From Hydrogenophaga sp. (GTDB taxonomy: Bacteria; Pseudomonadota; Gammaproteobacteria; Burkholderiales; Burkholderiaceae_C): 42,029 bases of DNA. The notes beneath the pieces were generated by a model. The model was not told where the DNA came from, searched no databases, and saw only the letters and a list, made by a program, of their open reading frames with translations. Below are positions 9,156 through 22,458 of this stretch, piece after piece. Positions within the stretch are counted from its first letter, which is position 1; each line of letters starts with the position of its first letter. The translations under genes and the position numbers were made by a program. The stretch lies in the NCBI RefSeq assembly GCF_030158645.1, contig NZ_JAOASO010000100.1:1-42029 (forward strand), written 5' to 3'.

Positions 9156-10069
9156 AGCCAGTCCTTGCGCACCAGAAAGTCCTTGTAGAGCCGCTCTTCG
9201 GGCGTGCCTTTTTTGGTTTTGCGGTTGTAGGCCCAGCTGACCAGCGGCGGCATGGACAACAGGATCGATTCGCTGCGCCCGCCCGACTGCAGGCCGAAAT
9301 GCGTGCCGCGGTCCCACACCAGGTTGAATTCAACATAACGCCCGCGGCGATACAGCTGGAAGCTGCGCTCGCGTTCGCCATAGGGTGTGTTCTTGCGGCG
9401 GTCGACGATGGGCAGGTAGGCGTCCAGAAAAGCGTCGCCGACCGAGCTCATCATGGCGAAGCTGCCGTCGAAGCCGAGTTCGGAGAAGTCGTCGAAGAAA
9501 ACGCCACCGATGCCGCGCTGCTCGTCGCGGTGCTTCAAATAAAAGTACTCGTCGCACCAGGTTTTGAAGCGGGGGTATTTGTCCACGCCGAACGGGTCGA
9601 GCGCGTTTTTCGCCGAGCGGTGGAAATGCACCGCGTCTTCCTCGAAACCGTAATACGGCGTGAGGTCCATGCCGCCACCGAACCAGCACACCGGCTCGCC
9701 ACCAGCGGGCGTGGCCGCGAGCATGCGCACGTTCATGTGCACCGTGGGCACATAGGGGTTGCGCGGGTGAAACACCAGCGAGACGCCCATGGCCTCAAAC
9801 GGCGCGCCGTTGAGCTCGGGCCGGTGTGCGGTGGCCGACGGCGGCAGGCGCGGGCCGGTCACGTGCGAAAAACCGCAGCCCGCGCGCTCGAAGACCGCCC
9901 CGTCTTCCAGGATCTGCGTGATGCCGTTGCCTTGCAGGATTTCGCCCGCCGGCTTGGTCCAGCGGTCCACGACAAAACTGCCACCGTCCACCATGGCCAC
10001 GGTGGAGGTGATGCGGTCCTGCAGGTCGATGAGGAACTCGCGCACGGAAGACAAGGAAGTCTGTTTCAT
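9152..10069 (-). CDS. hemF: Oxygen-dependent coproporphyrinogen III oxidase HemF
   Basis: Cytoplasmic enzyme that oxidatively decarboxylates coproporphyrinogen III to protoporphyrinogen IX in haem synthesis. The 305-residue product shows the family signatures [59 protein letters not shown] and [19 protein letters not shown]. Length equals the usual 300-305. The ATG at 10069 was chosen because the in-frame extension upstream overlaps purD and looks non-coding. It follows purD by 43 bp and overlaps nadD. Oxygen dependence indicates aerobic growth; whether the anaerobic HemN is also present cannot be told from this window. Confidence 0.97.
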   Translation of the reverse strand: MKQTSLSSVREFLIDLQDRITSTVAMVDGGSFVVDRWTKPAGEILQGNGITQILEDGAVFERAGCGFSHVTGPRLPPSATAHRPELNGAPFEAMGVSLVFHPRNPYVPTVHMNVRMLAATPAGGEPVCWFGGGMDLTPYYGFEEDAVHFHRSAKNALDPFGVDKYPRFKTWCDEYFYLKHRDEQRGIGGVFFDDFSELGFDGSFAMMSSVGDAFLDAYLPIVDRRKNTPYGERERSFQLYRRGRYVEFNLVWDRGTHFGLQSGGRSESILLSMPPLVSWAYNRKTKKGTPEERLYKDFLVRKDWL

Positions 10070-10112
10070 GGTGGGACCGAATCGTCGGGAAAGGGGCGGC
10101 GTCGTGCTGGGC

Positions 10113-11387
10113 TCAGACCGCACGGTAACCGATGTCGCGGCGGCACTGCATGCCGTCAAAGCGGATGCCATCCACCACCCGATAGGCGCTTTGCTGTGCA
10201 AGGGCCACCGTATCGGCGAGGGCGGTCACGCACAACACACGGCCACCCGAGACCTGCACCTCGTCGCCGGCCGTGGCCGTGCCGGCGTGGAACACCATGC
10301 GGTCGGCGGCATCGGCGGGCAGTCCGGTGATGGCGTCGCCCTTGCGCGGGTGCAGTGGGTAACCAGCGGCGGCCAGCACCACGCCCAGCGCCACGCGCGG
10401 GTCCCAGTCGAGCTTCACGCGGTCCAACTCGGCTTTGGTTGCCGCCAGCAGCGCCTGCGTGAGGTTGCTCTTGAGCCGCATCATGATCGGCTGCGTCTCG
10501 GGGTCGCCCATGCGGCAGTTGAACTCCAGCGTCTTCACACGCCCATCGGGCGTGATCATCAGGCCCGCGTACAGGAAGCCGGTGTAGGGAATGCCGTCAG
10601 CGGCCATGCCGCGCAGCGTGGGCAGGATCACCTCGGTCATCGCGCGTTCGTGCACGGCGGGCGTGACCACCGGCGCGGGCGAGTACGCGCCCATGCCGCC
10701 GGTGTTGGGTCCCTGGTCGGCGTCCAGCAGGCGCTTGTGGTCCTGGCTGGTGGCCAGCGCCAGCGCGTGCTCGCCGTCGCACAGCACGATGAAGCTGGCT
10801 TCTTCGCCTTCGAGGAATTCTTCGATGACGACGCGTGCGCCGCCTTCGTTGTGTGCCACGCCCAGGGTGTTGTCGAGCAGCATGAAATCGATGGCTTCGT
10901 GCGCCTCGGCCGCCGTCATGGCCACCACCACCCCCTTGCCGGCCGCCAGACCGTCGGCCTTGACGACGATGGGTGCGCCTTCGGCGTCCACATAGGCATG
11001 GGCCAGCGCCGCGTCGGTGAAGGCCTGGTACCTGGCCGTGGGAATGCCGTGGCGCTGCATGAAGGCTTTGGAGAAGGCTTTCGAGCTCTCCAGTTGCGCG
11101 GCCGCTTTCGTCGGGCCGAAGATGGGCAGGCCATGCGCGCGGAACTCGTCCACCACACCGGCGGCCAGAGGCGCCTCCGGCCCCACCACGGTGAGTGCCA
11201 CGCCCTGGGCCTGGGCCCATTGGCGCAGCGACACCTTGTCGGTGATGTCGAGGTTGATCAGGTCCGGGTCGCGCGCCGTCCCGGCGTTGCCGGGTGCAAC
11301 GAAGACCTGGCTCACGCCTTCATCGTGCTTGAGTTTCCAGGCCAGCGCGTGTTCGCGGCCACCGCCGCCAATGACCAGTACTTTCAT
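10113..11387 (-). CDS. purD: Phosphoribosylamine-glycine ligase PurD
   Basis: Second committed step of purine synthesis: joins phosphoribosylamine and glycine using ATP to give GAR. The 424-residue ATP-grasp protein starts [19 protein letters not shown] (GARS N-domain), carries [19 protein letters not shown] (about 135-153), the ATP-grasp stretch [19 protein letters not shown], and the [14 protein letters not shown] and [13 protein letters not shown] motifs. Length equals the family norm. The start codon overlaps the yebC stop by 4 bp. It is not next to purH here, but sits between a translation regulator and hemF. Confidence 0.97.
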   Translation of the reverse strand: MKVLVIGGGGREHALAWKLKHDEGVSQVFVAPGNAGTARDPDLINLDITDKVSLRQWAQAQGVALTVVGPEAPLAAGVVDEFRAHGLPIFGPTKAAAQLESSKAFSKAFMQRHGIPTARYQAFTDAALAHAYVDAEGAPIVVKADGLAAGKGVVVAMTAAEAHEAIDFMLLDNTLGVAHNEGGARVVIEEFLEGEEASFIVLCDGEHALALATSQDHKRLLDADQGPNTGGMGAYSPAPVVTPAVHERAMTEVILPTLRGMAADGIPYTGFLYAGLMITPDGRVKTLEFNCRMGDPETQPIMMRLKSNLTQALLAATKAELDRVKLDWDPRVALGVVLAAAGYPLHPRKGDAITGLPADAADRMVFHAGTATAGDEVQVSGGRVLCVTALADTVALAQQSAYRVVDGIRFDGMQCRRDIGYRAV

Positions 11388-12109
11388 TCTTGAATTTCTG
11401 CGTTGTGGAAGACGCCTTGCACGTCGTCCAGGTCTTCCAGCACATCCAGCAGCTTCTGCATGCGCGCGGCGTCCTCGCCGGTGAGTTCCACTGTGTTTTC
11501 AGCGCGCATCGTCACCTCGGCGATCTCGGGCGTGAGGCCAGCGGCTTCCAGCGCGTTCTTCACGGCTTCGAATTCGGTCGGTGAGGTCAGCACTTCGATG
11601 GCACCGTCGGCATCGGTGATCACGTCGTCGGCGCCGGCTTCCAGTGCCACTTCCATCACCTTGTCTTCGGAGGTGCCAGGTGCAAACACAAGCTGCCCGC
11701 AGTGTTTGAACTGGAACGACACCGAGCCGTCGGTGCCCAGGTTGCCGCCGTGCTTGCTGAACGCGTGGCGCACCTCGGCCACGGTGCGAACCTTGTTGTC
11801 GGTCATGGTGTCGATGATCACCGCCGCGCCGCCGATGCCATAGCCCTCGTAACGGATTTCTTCCAGGCTCACGCCTTCGAGCGTGCCGGAGGCCTTTTCC
11901 ACGTTGTATTTGATGCGGTCGGCCGGCATGTTGGCGGCCTTGGCCTTGTCGATGGCCAGGCGCAGGCGCGGGTTCATGGCCGGGTCGCCGCCGCCCTGGC
12001 GCGCGGCCACGGTGATCTCACGGATGACGCGCGTCCAGATCTTTCCGCGCTTTTCGTCCTGGCGGCCCTTGCGGTGCTGAATGTTTGCCCATTTGCTGTG
12101 TCCGGCCAC
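11384..12109 (-). CDS. yebC: YebC/PmpR (TACO1) family protein
   Basis: Members have been described as DNA-binding regulators and, more recently, as factors easing translation of proline-rich stretches; which applies here is not shown by the sequence. The 241-residue product begins with the invariant [20 protein letters not shown], carries [19 protein letters not shown] (about 100-118) and the [14 protein letters not shown] stretch, and ends with an acidic C-terminus. Length matches the family. It is first in the run yebC-purD-hemF-nadD-rsfS-rlmH-maf-rng, so the promoter probably lies in the 99-bp divergent gap with the ATPase gene at 12209. Confidence 0.96.
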   Translation of the reverse strand: MAGHSKWANIQHRKGRQDEKRGKIWTRVIREITVAARQGGGDPAMNPRLRLAIDKAKAANMPADRIKYNVEKASGTLEGVSLEEIRYEGYGIGGAAVIIDTMTDNKVRTVAEVRHAFSKHGGNLGTDGSVSFQFKHCGQLVFAPGTSEDKVMEVALEAGADDVITDADGAIEVLTSPTEFEAVKNALEAAGLTPEIAEVTMRAENTVELTGEDAARMQKLLDVLEDLDDVQGVFHNAEIQE

Positions 12110-12208
12110 GAAATTGTCCTTTTGCCTGCTTGGGCTTTGATCTAATAAGCCTGCGATTTTACGTTTTCAACCGCCCTGCCCCGAACCCGCACACAAGGAA
12201 GCTCCGCC

Positions 12209-13759
12209 ATGGCCGAACCGATGCTGATCGCCCAGAACGCCACCACCACCTGCCAGCTGCTGCCGGGCCTGGCCAACCGCCATGGATTGATCACGGGCGC
12301 CACCGGCACCGGCAAGACGGTGACGCTGCAAACCCTGGCAGAGCAGTTCTCCAACATCGGCGTGCCGGTGTTCATGGCCGACGTGAAGGGCGACCTCTCC
12401 GGCATCAGCCAGAAGGGCCATTTCGGCGACAAGATCAGCAAGGTGCTGCAAGACCGCGGCATCACCCTGCCCGCCTCACAGGCCTGCCCCACCACGCTGT
12501 GGGACGTGTTCGGCGAGCTGGGCCACCCGGTGCGCGCCACGGTGAGCGACATGGGCCCGCTGCTGCTCGCGCGCATGCTCAACCTCAACGACACCCAGGC
12601 CGGCGTGTTCAACCTGGTGTTCAAGATCGCCGACGACAACGGCCTGCTGCTGCTGGACATGAAGGACCTGCGGGCCATGCTGCAGCACATCGGCGACAAC
12701 GCCAAGCAGTTCACCACCGAGTACGGCAACATCAGCGCGGCCAGCATCGGCGCGATCCAGCGCGGCTTGATGCAGGTCGAGCAACAAGGTGGTGACCAGT
12801 TCTTTGGCGAGCCCATGCTCGACATCAGCGACTTCATGCAGACGGTGGACGGCAAGGGCGTCATCAACATCCTGGCGGCCGACAAGCTCATGAACGCGCC
12901 GCGCCTGTACGCCACCTTCCTGCTGTGGATGCTCTCCGAGCTGTTCGAGACCCTCCCCGAGATCGGCGACCCCGAGAAGCCCAAGCTGGTGTTCTTCTTC
13001 GACGAGGCCCACCTGCTGTTCAACGAAGCGCCCAAGGTGCTGATCGAGCGCATCGAACTCGTGGTGCGCCTGGTGCGCTCCAAGGGCGTGGGCGTGTATT
13101 TCGTGACGCAGAACCCGCTGGACATTCCGGACAGCGTGCTCGGCCAGCTCGGCAACCGCGTGCAGCATGCGCTGCGCGCCTTCACCCCGCGCGACCAGAA
13201 GGCGGTGAAGTCCACCGCCCAGACCATGCGCCCCAAAGCCGGGCTGGACATCGAAGCCGCCATCACCGAACTCGCCGTGGGCGAGGCGCTGGTGAGCCTG
13301 CTGGACGCCAAAGGCCGGCCCTGTGAAACCGAGCGCGTGTTTGTGGTGCCACCGGGCAGCCAGCTCGGTCCCATCACCGACGCCCAGCGCCAGCAGCTGC
13401 GCCAAGGCTCGCTGGTAGCGGGCGTGTACGAGAAGCTGCTCGACCGTGAGAGCGCCTACGAGATGTTTGCCAACCACGCGGGCCAGCGCGGTGGGGCCGA
13501 GGCCGAGCCCGCCGAGCAGAAGGCCGCAGCGAAAACGCCCCGCATTCCCGGCGCCGCCAAACAAGAAGCCGAAGCCGGTGGTGGTGGCATCGGCGGCATG
13601 GTCAACGAGGCCTTGTTTGGCCGCACCGGCCCACGCGGTGGCCAATACGACGGACTGGTGCAGACCATGGCCAAAACGGCGGCGCGCAGCGTGGCCAGCG
13701 GTCTGGGCCGTCAGATCGTGCGAGGCGTGCTGGGCAGTCTGCTCGGCGGCAAACGCTGA
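12209..13759 (+). CDS. DUF853 / HerA-like ATPase (YjgR family)
   Basis: A P-loop ATPase of the HerA/FtsK superfamily known as DUF853 or YjgR; the cellular role is unknown. The 516-residue product has Walker A GATGTGKT (30-37), followed by [11 protein letters not shown] (a typical DUF853 motif), Walker [14 protein letters not shown] (259-271), a sensor-like [19 protein letters not shown] stretch and an arginine region [17 protein letters not shown]. The C-terminal 70 residues hold an Ala/Glu/Lys-rich linker, then a Gly-rich and basic tail. It diverges from yebC and is followed 11 bp later by a DUF1499 gene, likely in the same transcript. Some annotations call it a DNA translocase or helicase, which is unproven. 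Confidence 0.92.
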   Translation: MAEPMLIAQNATTTCQLLPGLANRHGLITGATGTGKTVTLQTLAEQFSNIGVPVFMADVKGDLSGISQKGHFGDKISKVLQDRGITLPASQACPTTLWDVFGELGHPVRATVSDMGPLLLARMLNLNDTQAGVFNLVFKIADDNGLLLLDMKDLRAMLQHIGDNAKQFTTEYGNISAASIGAIQRGLMQVEQQGGDQFFGEPMLDISDFMQTVDGKGVINILAADKLMNAPRLYATFLLWMLSELFETLPEIGDPEKPKLVFFFDEAHLLFNEAPKVLIERIELVVRLVRSKGVGVYFVTQNPLDIPDSVLGQLGNRVQHALRAFTPRDQKAVKSTAQTMRPKAGLDIEAAITELAVGEALVSLLDAKGRPCETERVFVVPPGSQLGPITDAQRQQLRQGSLVAGVYEKLLDRESAYEMFANHAGQRGGAEAEPAEQKAAAKTPRIPGAAKQEAEAGGGGIGGMVNEALFGRTGPRGGQYDGLVQTMAKTAARSVASGLGRQIVRGVLGSLLGGKR

Positions 13760-13770
13760 ACGGGCGCAAC

Positions 13771-14256
13771 ATGAAATTCGTCTTCTACATCGTCCTGGCC
13801 ACCATCGTGCTGGCCCTGGTGGCCGCCCAGGTCGGCTTGCTCAGCGGTCAGCGGCCGGGCGACCTCGGCGTGAAAGACGGCCGCCTGAAGCCACCCTCGC
13901 TCACCCGCAACAGCGTGAGCAGCCAGGCCGCGCTGCTGCCCGACCACCCGCAACGCGCCTATGCCGCGGTTGACCCGCTGCCCTTCAAGGCGGCCGGTGC
14001 AGCGGCCTCGCTGAAGGCGCTGGAGGCCGTGCTGCTCGCCATGCCCGGCGTGACCATCGTCGAACAACGCCCCGACTACATGTATGCCCAGGCGCAGACA
14101 CGCTGGCTCAAGTTTGTGGACGACGTGGAGTTCTGGGCCAACCCGGCCAGTGGCGTGATCGAGCTGCGCAGCGCCAGCCGCCTGGGACGCGAAGACTTTG
14201 GCGTGAACCGCCAACGCATCGAGGCCATTCGCGCGGCTTACCTCGCAGCCCCCTGA
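13771..14256 (+). CDS. DUF1499 domain protein, membrane-anchored
   Basis: The 161-residue product starts with an uncleaved-looking hydrophobic helix (MKFVFYIVLATIVLALVAAQ), then carries the DUF1499 core: the NSVSSQA motif, a pair of strands around PGVTIVEQRPDYMYAQAQT, and WLKFVDDVEFWANPASGVIE with the closing RSASRLGREDFGVNRQRIE. The family is widespread with unknown function and is predicted here to face the periplasm. Start: ATG 11 bp after the ATPase stop, so the two genes form an operon closed by the strong hairpin at 14279. No link between the two functions is known to me. Confidence 0.9.
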   Translation: MKFVFYIVLATIVLALVAAQVGLLSGQRPGDLGVKDGRLKPPSLTRNSVSSQAALLPDHPQRAYAAVDPLPFKAAGAAASLKALEAVLLAMPGVTIVEQRPDYMYAQAQTRWLKFVDDVEFWANPASGVIELRSASRLGREDFGVNRQRIEAIRAAYLAAP

Positions 14257-14278
14257 AGCGAACCGCAACGCCCAAAAC

Positions 14279-14304
14279 AAAAGGCCCGGAAGACCGGGCC
14301 TTTT
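14279..14304. terminator. Bidirectional intrinsic terminator
   Basis: A perfect 11-bp stem (AAAAGGCCCGG, 14279-14289, with 14294-14304) and an AAGA loop, ending in TTTT on the plus strand and in a mirrored T-run on the minus strand. It sits between the convergent DUF1499 and clpA genes and can serve both. Confidence 0.9.
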
Positions 14305-14322
14305 GCATGGTGAGGCTGAAGC

Positions 14323-16659
<2,337 letters not shown>

Positions 16660-16752
16660 GGGGCACGTCCTTTGGGCTGGGATGATCGGGAAAGCAAATG
16701 TCTGAAATAAGAACAGAGCGGATTCGTTGGTTCAGATGAGGCGGTTTGGTCT

Positions 16753-17109
16753 TTATTCAACCGGCTCGCTCATGCATTGCAAGGGATGGCCAGCAGCGCG
16801 GGCCGCCTGGAGCACCTGATCGACCTTGGTGCTGGCCACGTCACGCGAATAGACCCCGCAGATGCCTTTTCCCTCCAGATGGATCTTGAGCATGATCTGG
16901 GTGGCGGTTTCGCGGTCCTTGCTGAAGAACTCCTGGATGACATGCACCACGAACTCCATGGGCGTGAAATCGTCGTTGAGCAAAACCACCTGAAACATCT
17001 GGGGGGGCTGGGTGCGCTGGGCACGCCGTTCAAGCACCACCGACTCGTCGTTGCCGACGCCGGGAGGCGCCGTCGGGTTTTCGGGTTTTTTGGGGTTCTG
17101 GGTGGCCAT
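16753..17109 (-). CDS. clpS: Clp protease adaptor ClpS
   Basis: Adaptor that delivers N-degron substrates to ClpAP. The 118-residue product has a disordered Pro/Glu-rich N-terminus (the part inserted into ClpA) and the core [20 protein letters not shown], which contains the NDD segment that binds the substrate amino terminus. It ends [18 protein letters not shown] and the closing helix [19 protein letters not shown]. An ATG three codons upstream (17118) is equally possible; 17109 was chosen because ClpS proteins of related bacteria, as I recall them, begin MAT. Neither start has a strong ribosome binding site. The gene heads clpS-clpA. Confidence 0.95.
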   Translation of the reverse strand: MATQNPKKPENPTAPPGVGNDESVVLERRAQRTQPPQMFQVVLLNDDFTPMEFVVHVIQEFFSKDRETATQIMLKIHLEGKGICGVYSRDVASTKVDQVLQAARAAGHPLQCMSEPVE

Positions 17110-17259
17110 GAAAACCATTCTAGCGGCGCGTCCCCGCCCACATCACCATGCGGGATTAGCAGCGGGACGGGGGCCACAACCAAGCCCCTGCCTGCTGGCG
17201 GGGCCGATGGCTGTGACATGGTTTTTTCCATGCCTCATTGTGAGGGGAAAGGCGAAAAC

Positions 17260-17282
17260 AAAACCGCAGAGCAAGCGGTTTT
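17260..17282 (-). terminator. Intrinsic terminator of icd
   Basis: An 8-bp stem AAAACCGC/GCGGTTTT (17260-17267 with 17275-17282) with a 7-nt loop lies downstream of the icd stop. On the minus strand the right arm ends in TTTTGTTTTC, a good U-rich tract. Confidence 0.75.
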
Positions 17283-17348
17283 TGGGGGTGTAGTTCGCGA
17301 TATCGGGCGACGGGTGGAGTCAGCGGGAACGCCACCGGCACCGGTGCG

Positions 17349-18602
<1,254 letters not shown>

Positions 18603-18794
18603 GGAGGGTCTCCGGATTTGTGATTTTGGCGACGGGTTCACAGGCAGCACGCACAAGCTGGGAGGCACGTGTGGACGCTGCGGAAATTCTAGCCCCCGCT
18701 CCCGTGGACTCGCATCCATACGATGGCTACCAAGTAGCCTGCACGTCAGATACACAGTGGACACATGCCGGGCCCCGGCTTCGCGGAGAATGAA

Positions 18795-18810
18795 GTGTTT
18801 CGCGAAACAC
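18795..18810. promoter_or_regulatory. Perfect 16-bp palindrome in the icd / DUF192 divergent region
   Basis: GTGTTTCGCGAAACAC is a perfect palindrome lying 12 bp before the ATG of the DUF192 gene and about 190 bp upstream of icd. It has the size and symmetry of a dimeric repressor operator. No known regulator is assigned; an RNA hairpin is the alternative. Confidence 0.4.
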
Positions 18811-18822
18811 CCCATCCCGAGC

Positions 18823-19272
18823 ATGAAAAAACTGTCCACTCACCTGCTGTCGCTGTTGATCCTCCTGTCCACGGCCGCCTGGTCACAGGAGTCACCGCAG
18901 CTGCAGCTGCCCAGGGTCACGCTGTCGGCCGGCATGCACCTGATCAACGCTCAGGTGGCCGCCACGCCGCAGCAGCGTGCGGTGGGTCTGATGTTCCGCA
19001 AGGAAATGCCCGTCAACGAAGGCATGCTGTTCGCCTTTGAACAGGCCGCGGAGCAATGTTTCTGGATGAAGAACACCCTGCTGCCACTGACGGCGGCCTT
19101 CGTGGCCGATGACGGCACCATCGTCAACCTCGCCGACATGCAACCGCAGAGCCTGGAGTCGCACTGCTCCAGCAAGCCCGTGCGCTTCGTCCTCGAGATG
19201 AACCAGGGCTGGTTCAGCAAACGCGGACTGAAAGCCGGCTCCAGGCTGAGCGGCCCACCGTTCACACGGTAG
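18823..19272 (+). CDS. Secreted DUF192 family protein
   Basis: The 149-residue product has a Sec signal peptide ([20 protein letters not shown], cleavage near SQ) followed by the DUF192 fold: [39 protein letters not shown], and the closing [20 protein letters not shown]. The family is widespread, small and of unknown function. The first in-frame ATG (18790) would disrupt the signal peptide, so 18823 was chosen. It sits between two isocitrate dehydrogenase genes, divergent from icd and convergent with the monomeric enzyme, with only 28 bp to the latter's stop and no clear terminator. Confidence 0.9.
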   Translation: MKKLSTHLLSLLILLSTAAWSQESPQLQLPRVTLSAGMHLINAQVAATPQQRAVGLMFRKEMPVNEGMLFAFEQAAEQCFWMKNTLLPLTAAFVADDGTIVNLADMQPQSLESHCSSKPVRFVLEMNQGWFSKRGLKAGSRLSGPPFTR

Positions 19273-19300
19273 GCCGCTGTGGCGTCTCAACGGACCCGCA

Positions 19301-21538
19301 TCAGGCCTGGACCGAAGCCAGCGCGGCGTTGAAGGTCTTGCTGGGACGCATGATCGCTTCGAGCTTGTCGAAGTCGGGCTTGTAGTAGCCACCGATGTCC
19401 ACCGCCTGGCCCTGCACAGCCGCCAGTTCGGCCACGATGGTCTGCTCGTTGTCTTCGAGTTGCTTCGCCAGCGGGGCGAACTTCGCGGCGAGGGCGGGGT
19501 CGTCGGTTTGCGCGGCCAGTTCCTGGGCCCAGTACATCGCCAGGTAGAACTGGCTGCCGCGGTTGTCGAGCTGACCGGTCTTGGGCGACGGGTTCTTGTT
19601 GTTGTCCAGCAGCTTGCCGGTGGCTGCATCCAGCGTTTTGGCGAGCACCTTGGCTTGCAGGTTGCCGGTCTTCAAACCCAGGTCTTCCATGGACACGGCC
19701 AACGCCAGGAACTCACCCAGTGAATCCCAGCGCAGGTGGTTCTCTTCCACCAGCTGCTGCACGTGTTTGGGTGCAGAGCCGCCAGCGCCGGTTTCGTACA
19801 TGCCGCCACCGGCCATGAGCGGCACGATGGACAGCATCTTGGCGCTGGTGCCCAGCTCCATGATCGGGAACAGATCGGTCAGGTAGTCGCGCAGGATGTT
19901 GCCGGTGGCACTGATGGTGTCCAGACCGCGGGTCACGCGCTCCAGCGTGTAACGCATGGCGCGCACCTGACTCATGATCTGGATGTCGAGGCCCGCCGTG
20001 TTGTGCTCGTGCAGGTACATCTTGACCTTGGTGATCAGCTGAGCCTCGTGCGGGCGGTACTGGTCGAGCCAGAACACCACGGGCATGCCCGAATGGCGTG
20101 CGCGGGTCACAGCCAGTTTCACCCAGTCGCGGATGGCCGCGTCCTTGACCTGGCACATGCGCCAGATGTCGCCCTGCTCCACGTCCTGGCTGAGCAAGAC
20201 CTCGCCGGTGGCGAGGTCGGTGATGTTCGCCACACCGTCCTCGGTGATCTCGAAGGTCTTGTCGTGCGAACCGTATTCCTCCGCCTGCTGGGCCATCAGG
20301 CCGACGTTGGGCACGGTGCCCATGGTCTTGGGATCAAAAGCGCCGTGCCATTTGCAGAAGTTGATGATCTCCTGGTAGATGCGCGCAAAGGTCGACTCGG
20401 GCATCACCGCCTTCACATCTTTCAGGCGTCCATCGGCGCCCCACATCTTGCCGCTGTTGCGGATCATGGCGGGCATCGACGCGTCCACGATCACGTCGTT
20501 GGGTGAGTGGAAATTGGTGATGCCCTTGGCGGAATCGACCATGGCCAGCTCGGGCCGGCCTTCGTGGCAGGCGTGCAGGTCGCGCTTGATCTCGTCTTGC
20601 TTGCTCTGGGGCAGCGTGGCGATCTTGTTGTACAGATCGACCATGCCGTTGTTGACGTTCACGCCCAATTCGTCGAACAGCTTGCCGTGTTTCTCGAAGG
20701 CTTGCCGGTAAAAGATCTTCACGCAGTGCCCGAACACGATGGGGTGCGACACCTTCATCATGGTGGCCTTCACGTGCAGCGAGAACATCACGCCGGTCTT
20801 GTGGGCGTCTTCGATCTCTTTTTCATAGAACTCGAGCAGTGCCTTCTTGCTCATGAACATGGAGTCGATGATTTCCCGGTCCAGCAAGGACACCTTGGAC
20901 TTGAGCACGATGGTCTTGCCACTCTTGGTGACCAGCTCCATCTTGACGTCGCGCGCCTTGTCCAGCGTCATGGACTTTTCACCGTGGTAGAAGTCGCCCG
21001 CGTGCATGTGGGACACGTGCGAACGCGAAGCCTGGCTCCACTCGCCCATGCTGTGGGGGTTCTTGCGGGCGTATTCCTTCACCGCCCGAGGAGCACGGCG
21101 GTCTGAATTGCCTTCCCGCAGGACCGGGTTCACAGCACTCCCGGTGCACTTCGCGTAGCGCGCGCGAAGCGCCTTTTCTTCGTCCGACTTCGGGTTCTCC
21201 GGGTAGTCCGGAATGGCGTAGCCCTTGGCCTGCAGCTCCTTGATGCAGGACACCAACTGGGACACCGACGCGCTGATGTTGGGCAGCTTGATGATGTTGG
21301 CCTGGGGCTTGAATGTCAGCTTGCCGAGTTCAGCGAGGTGGTCGGGCACGCGTTGCGCCTCGGTCAGGCACTCGGGGAACGCAGCCAGCACGCGCGCGGC
21401 AACGGAAATGTCGCTGGTGGCGATGTGGATGCCGGCCGGTGCTGCGAAGGTGCGGACGATGGGCAGAAACGCACTGGTGGCCAGCAGGGGGGCTTCGTCC
21501 GTCAGGGTGTAAATGATGGTGGGTTGCTGGCTGCTCAT
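19301..21538 (-). CDS. NADP-dependent isocitrate dehydrogenase, monomeric type
   Basis: A 745-residue single-chain isocitrate dehydrogenase, unrelated in sequence length to the 417-residue homodimeric enzyme next door but catalysing the same reaction. Visible hallmarks are [20 protein letters not shown] at the start, [39 protein letters not shown] (an isocitrate-contact region), [17 protein letters not shown] and [20 protein letters not shown]. Length agrees with the monomeric family (about 740). The ATG at 21538 starts the conserved N-terminus. It is transcribed on its own from the 239-bp gap toward sodB. In other bacteria such second enzymes are often induced by cold or stress; here that is only a possibility. 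Confidence 0.96.
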   Translation of the reverse strand: MSSQQPTIIYTLTDEAPLLATSAFLPIVRTFAAPAGIHIATSDISVAARVLAAFPECLTEAQRVPDHLAELGKLTFKPQANIIKLPNISASVSQLVSCIKELQAKGYAIPDYPENPKSDEEKALRARYAKCTGSAVNPVLREGNSDRRAPRAVKEYARKNPHSMGEWSQASRSHVSHMHAGDFYHGEKSMTLDKARDVKMELVTKSGKTIVLKSKVSLLDREIIDSMFMSKKALLEFYEKEIEDAHKTGVMFSLHVKATMMKVSHPIVFGHCVKIFYRQAFEKHGKLFDELGVNVNNGMVDLYNKIATLPQSKQDEIKRDLHACHEGRPELAMVDSAKGITNFHSPNDVIVDASMPAMIRNSGKMWGADGRLKDVKAVMPESTFARIYQEIINFCKWHGAFDPKTMGTVPNVGLMAQQAEEYGSHDKTFEITEDGVANITDLATGEVLLSQDVEQGDIWRMCQVKDAAIRDWVKLAVTRARHSGMPVVFWLDQYRPHEAQLITKVKMYLHEHNTAGLDIQIMSQVRAMRYTLERVTRGLDTISATGNILRDYLTDLFPIMELGTSAKMLSIVPLMAGGGMYETGAGGSAPKHVQQLVEENHLRWDSLGEFLALAVSMEDLGLKTGNLQAKVLAKTLDAATGKLLDNNKNPSPKTGQLDNRGSQFYLAMYWAQELAAQTDDPALAAKFAPLAKQLEDNEQTIVAELAAVQGQAVDIGGYYKPDFDKLEAIMRPSKTFNAALASVQA

Positions 21539-21725
21539 CGCGTATCTCCAAAATTGTTGGGCTGAGGTCTTCGAAGCGTGCGGCACGCTGTCTTCGCGCC
21601 GGCTGGATCGAACCGTAGGTGATTTTGCTTTCCAGAGCCTGAATCGAACCCCATTTTTTGAACCCGTATCTCACCATGCAAAAAGCACGGCGAAAAATCT
21701 GATTTCTTTTCCAGCTCACCGGCAA

Positions 21726-21758
21726 CAAAAAGGGCTCGAAGCTTGCGCTTCGAGCCCT
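21726..21758 (-). terminator. Intrinsic terminator of sodB
   Basis: A perfect 12-bp stem (21731-21742 with 21747-21758) with a TTGC loop lies 19 bp after the sodB stop. On the minus strand it is followed by TTTTGTTG, a U-rich tract. It is the clearest one-directional terminator in the window. Confidence 0.9.
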
Positions 21759-21777
21759 GTCACCGGATCGCGGCGGC

Positions 21778-22359
21778 TCAGGCGAAGTTGGCTTCGGCAA
21801 ACGACCAGTTCACCAGCTTGTCGAGGAAGGTTTCCACGAACTTGGGGCGGGCGTTGCGGTAGTCGATGTAATAGGCGTGCTCCCACACGTCCACCGTCAG
21901 CAGCGCCTTGTCACCGGTGGTCAGCGGGGTGCCGGCGGCGCCCATGTTCACGATGTCGACCGAGCCGTCGGCTTTCTTCACCAGCCAGGTCCAGCCGGAG
22001 CCGAAGTTGCCGACAGCGGACTTCACGAAGGCTTCCTTGAAGGCAGCGTAGCTGCCCCACTTGGCGGTGATGGCCTCGGCCAGCGCGCCGGAGGGCTCAC
22101 CACCGCCGTTGGGCTTCATGCAGCTCCAGAAAAAGGTGTGATTCCAGATCTGGGCGGAATTGTTGTAGATGCCGCCACTGGACTTCTTGACGATGGACTC
22201 CAGGTCCATGGCTTCGAACTCGGTGCCTTTTTGCAGGTTGTTGAGGTTGACCACATACGCGTTGTGGTGCTTGCCGTGGTGGAACTCCAGCGTTTCGCGG
22301 CTGTAGTGGGGAGCCAGGGCGTCCAGGGCGTAGGGCAATGCGGGCAGGGTGTGTTCCAT
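21778..22359 (-). CDS. sodB: Superoxide dismutase, iron type
   Basis: Cytoplasmic enzyme that disproportionates superoxide. The 193-residue product keeps the four metal ligands His27 ([11 protein letters not shown]), His74 (IWNHTFFW), Asp157 and His161 ([11 protein letters not shown]). The second-shell glutamine lies in the N-terminal domain (Gln70 in NNSAQIWNH), which is the position seen in iron enzymes rather than manganese ones. The start [20 protein letters not shown] is typical. It is followed by a strong terminator and preceded by xseA on the same strand with a 99-bp gap, so it probably has its own promoter. Confidence 0.96.
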   Translation of the reverse strand: MEHTLPALPYALDALAPHYSRETLEFHHGKHHNAYVVNLNNLQKGTEFEAMDLESIVKKSSGGIYNNSAQIWNHTFFWSCMKPNGGGEPSGALAEAITAKWGSYAAFKEAFVKSAVGNFGSGWTWLVKKADGSVDIVNMGAAGTPLTTGDKALLTVDVWEHAYYIDYRNARPKFVETFLDKLVNWSFAEANFA

Positions 22360-22458
22360 GGGGTTCCTCGTGAGTGCTGTTGTGGAAATCTCGCCGGCCG
22401 GGTGGTCTCACCCGCGGACAGGCGGCCATTGTAGGCACGGGTCTGTGCAGCGACGGTG

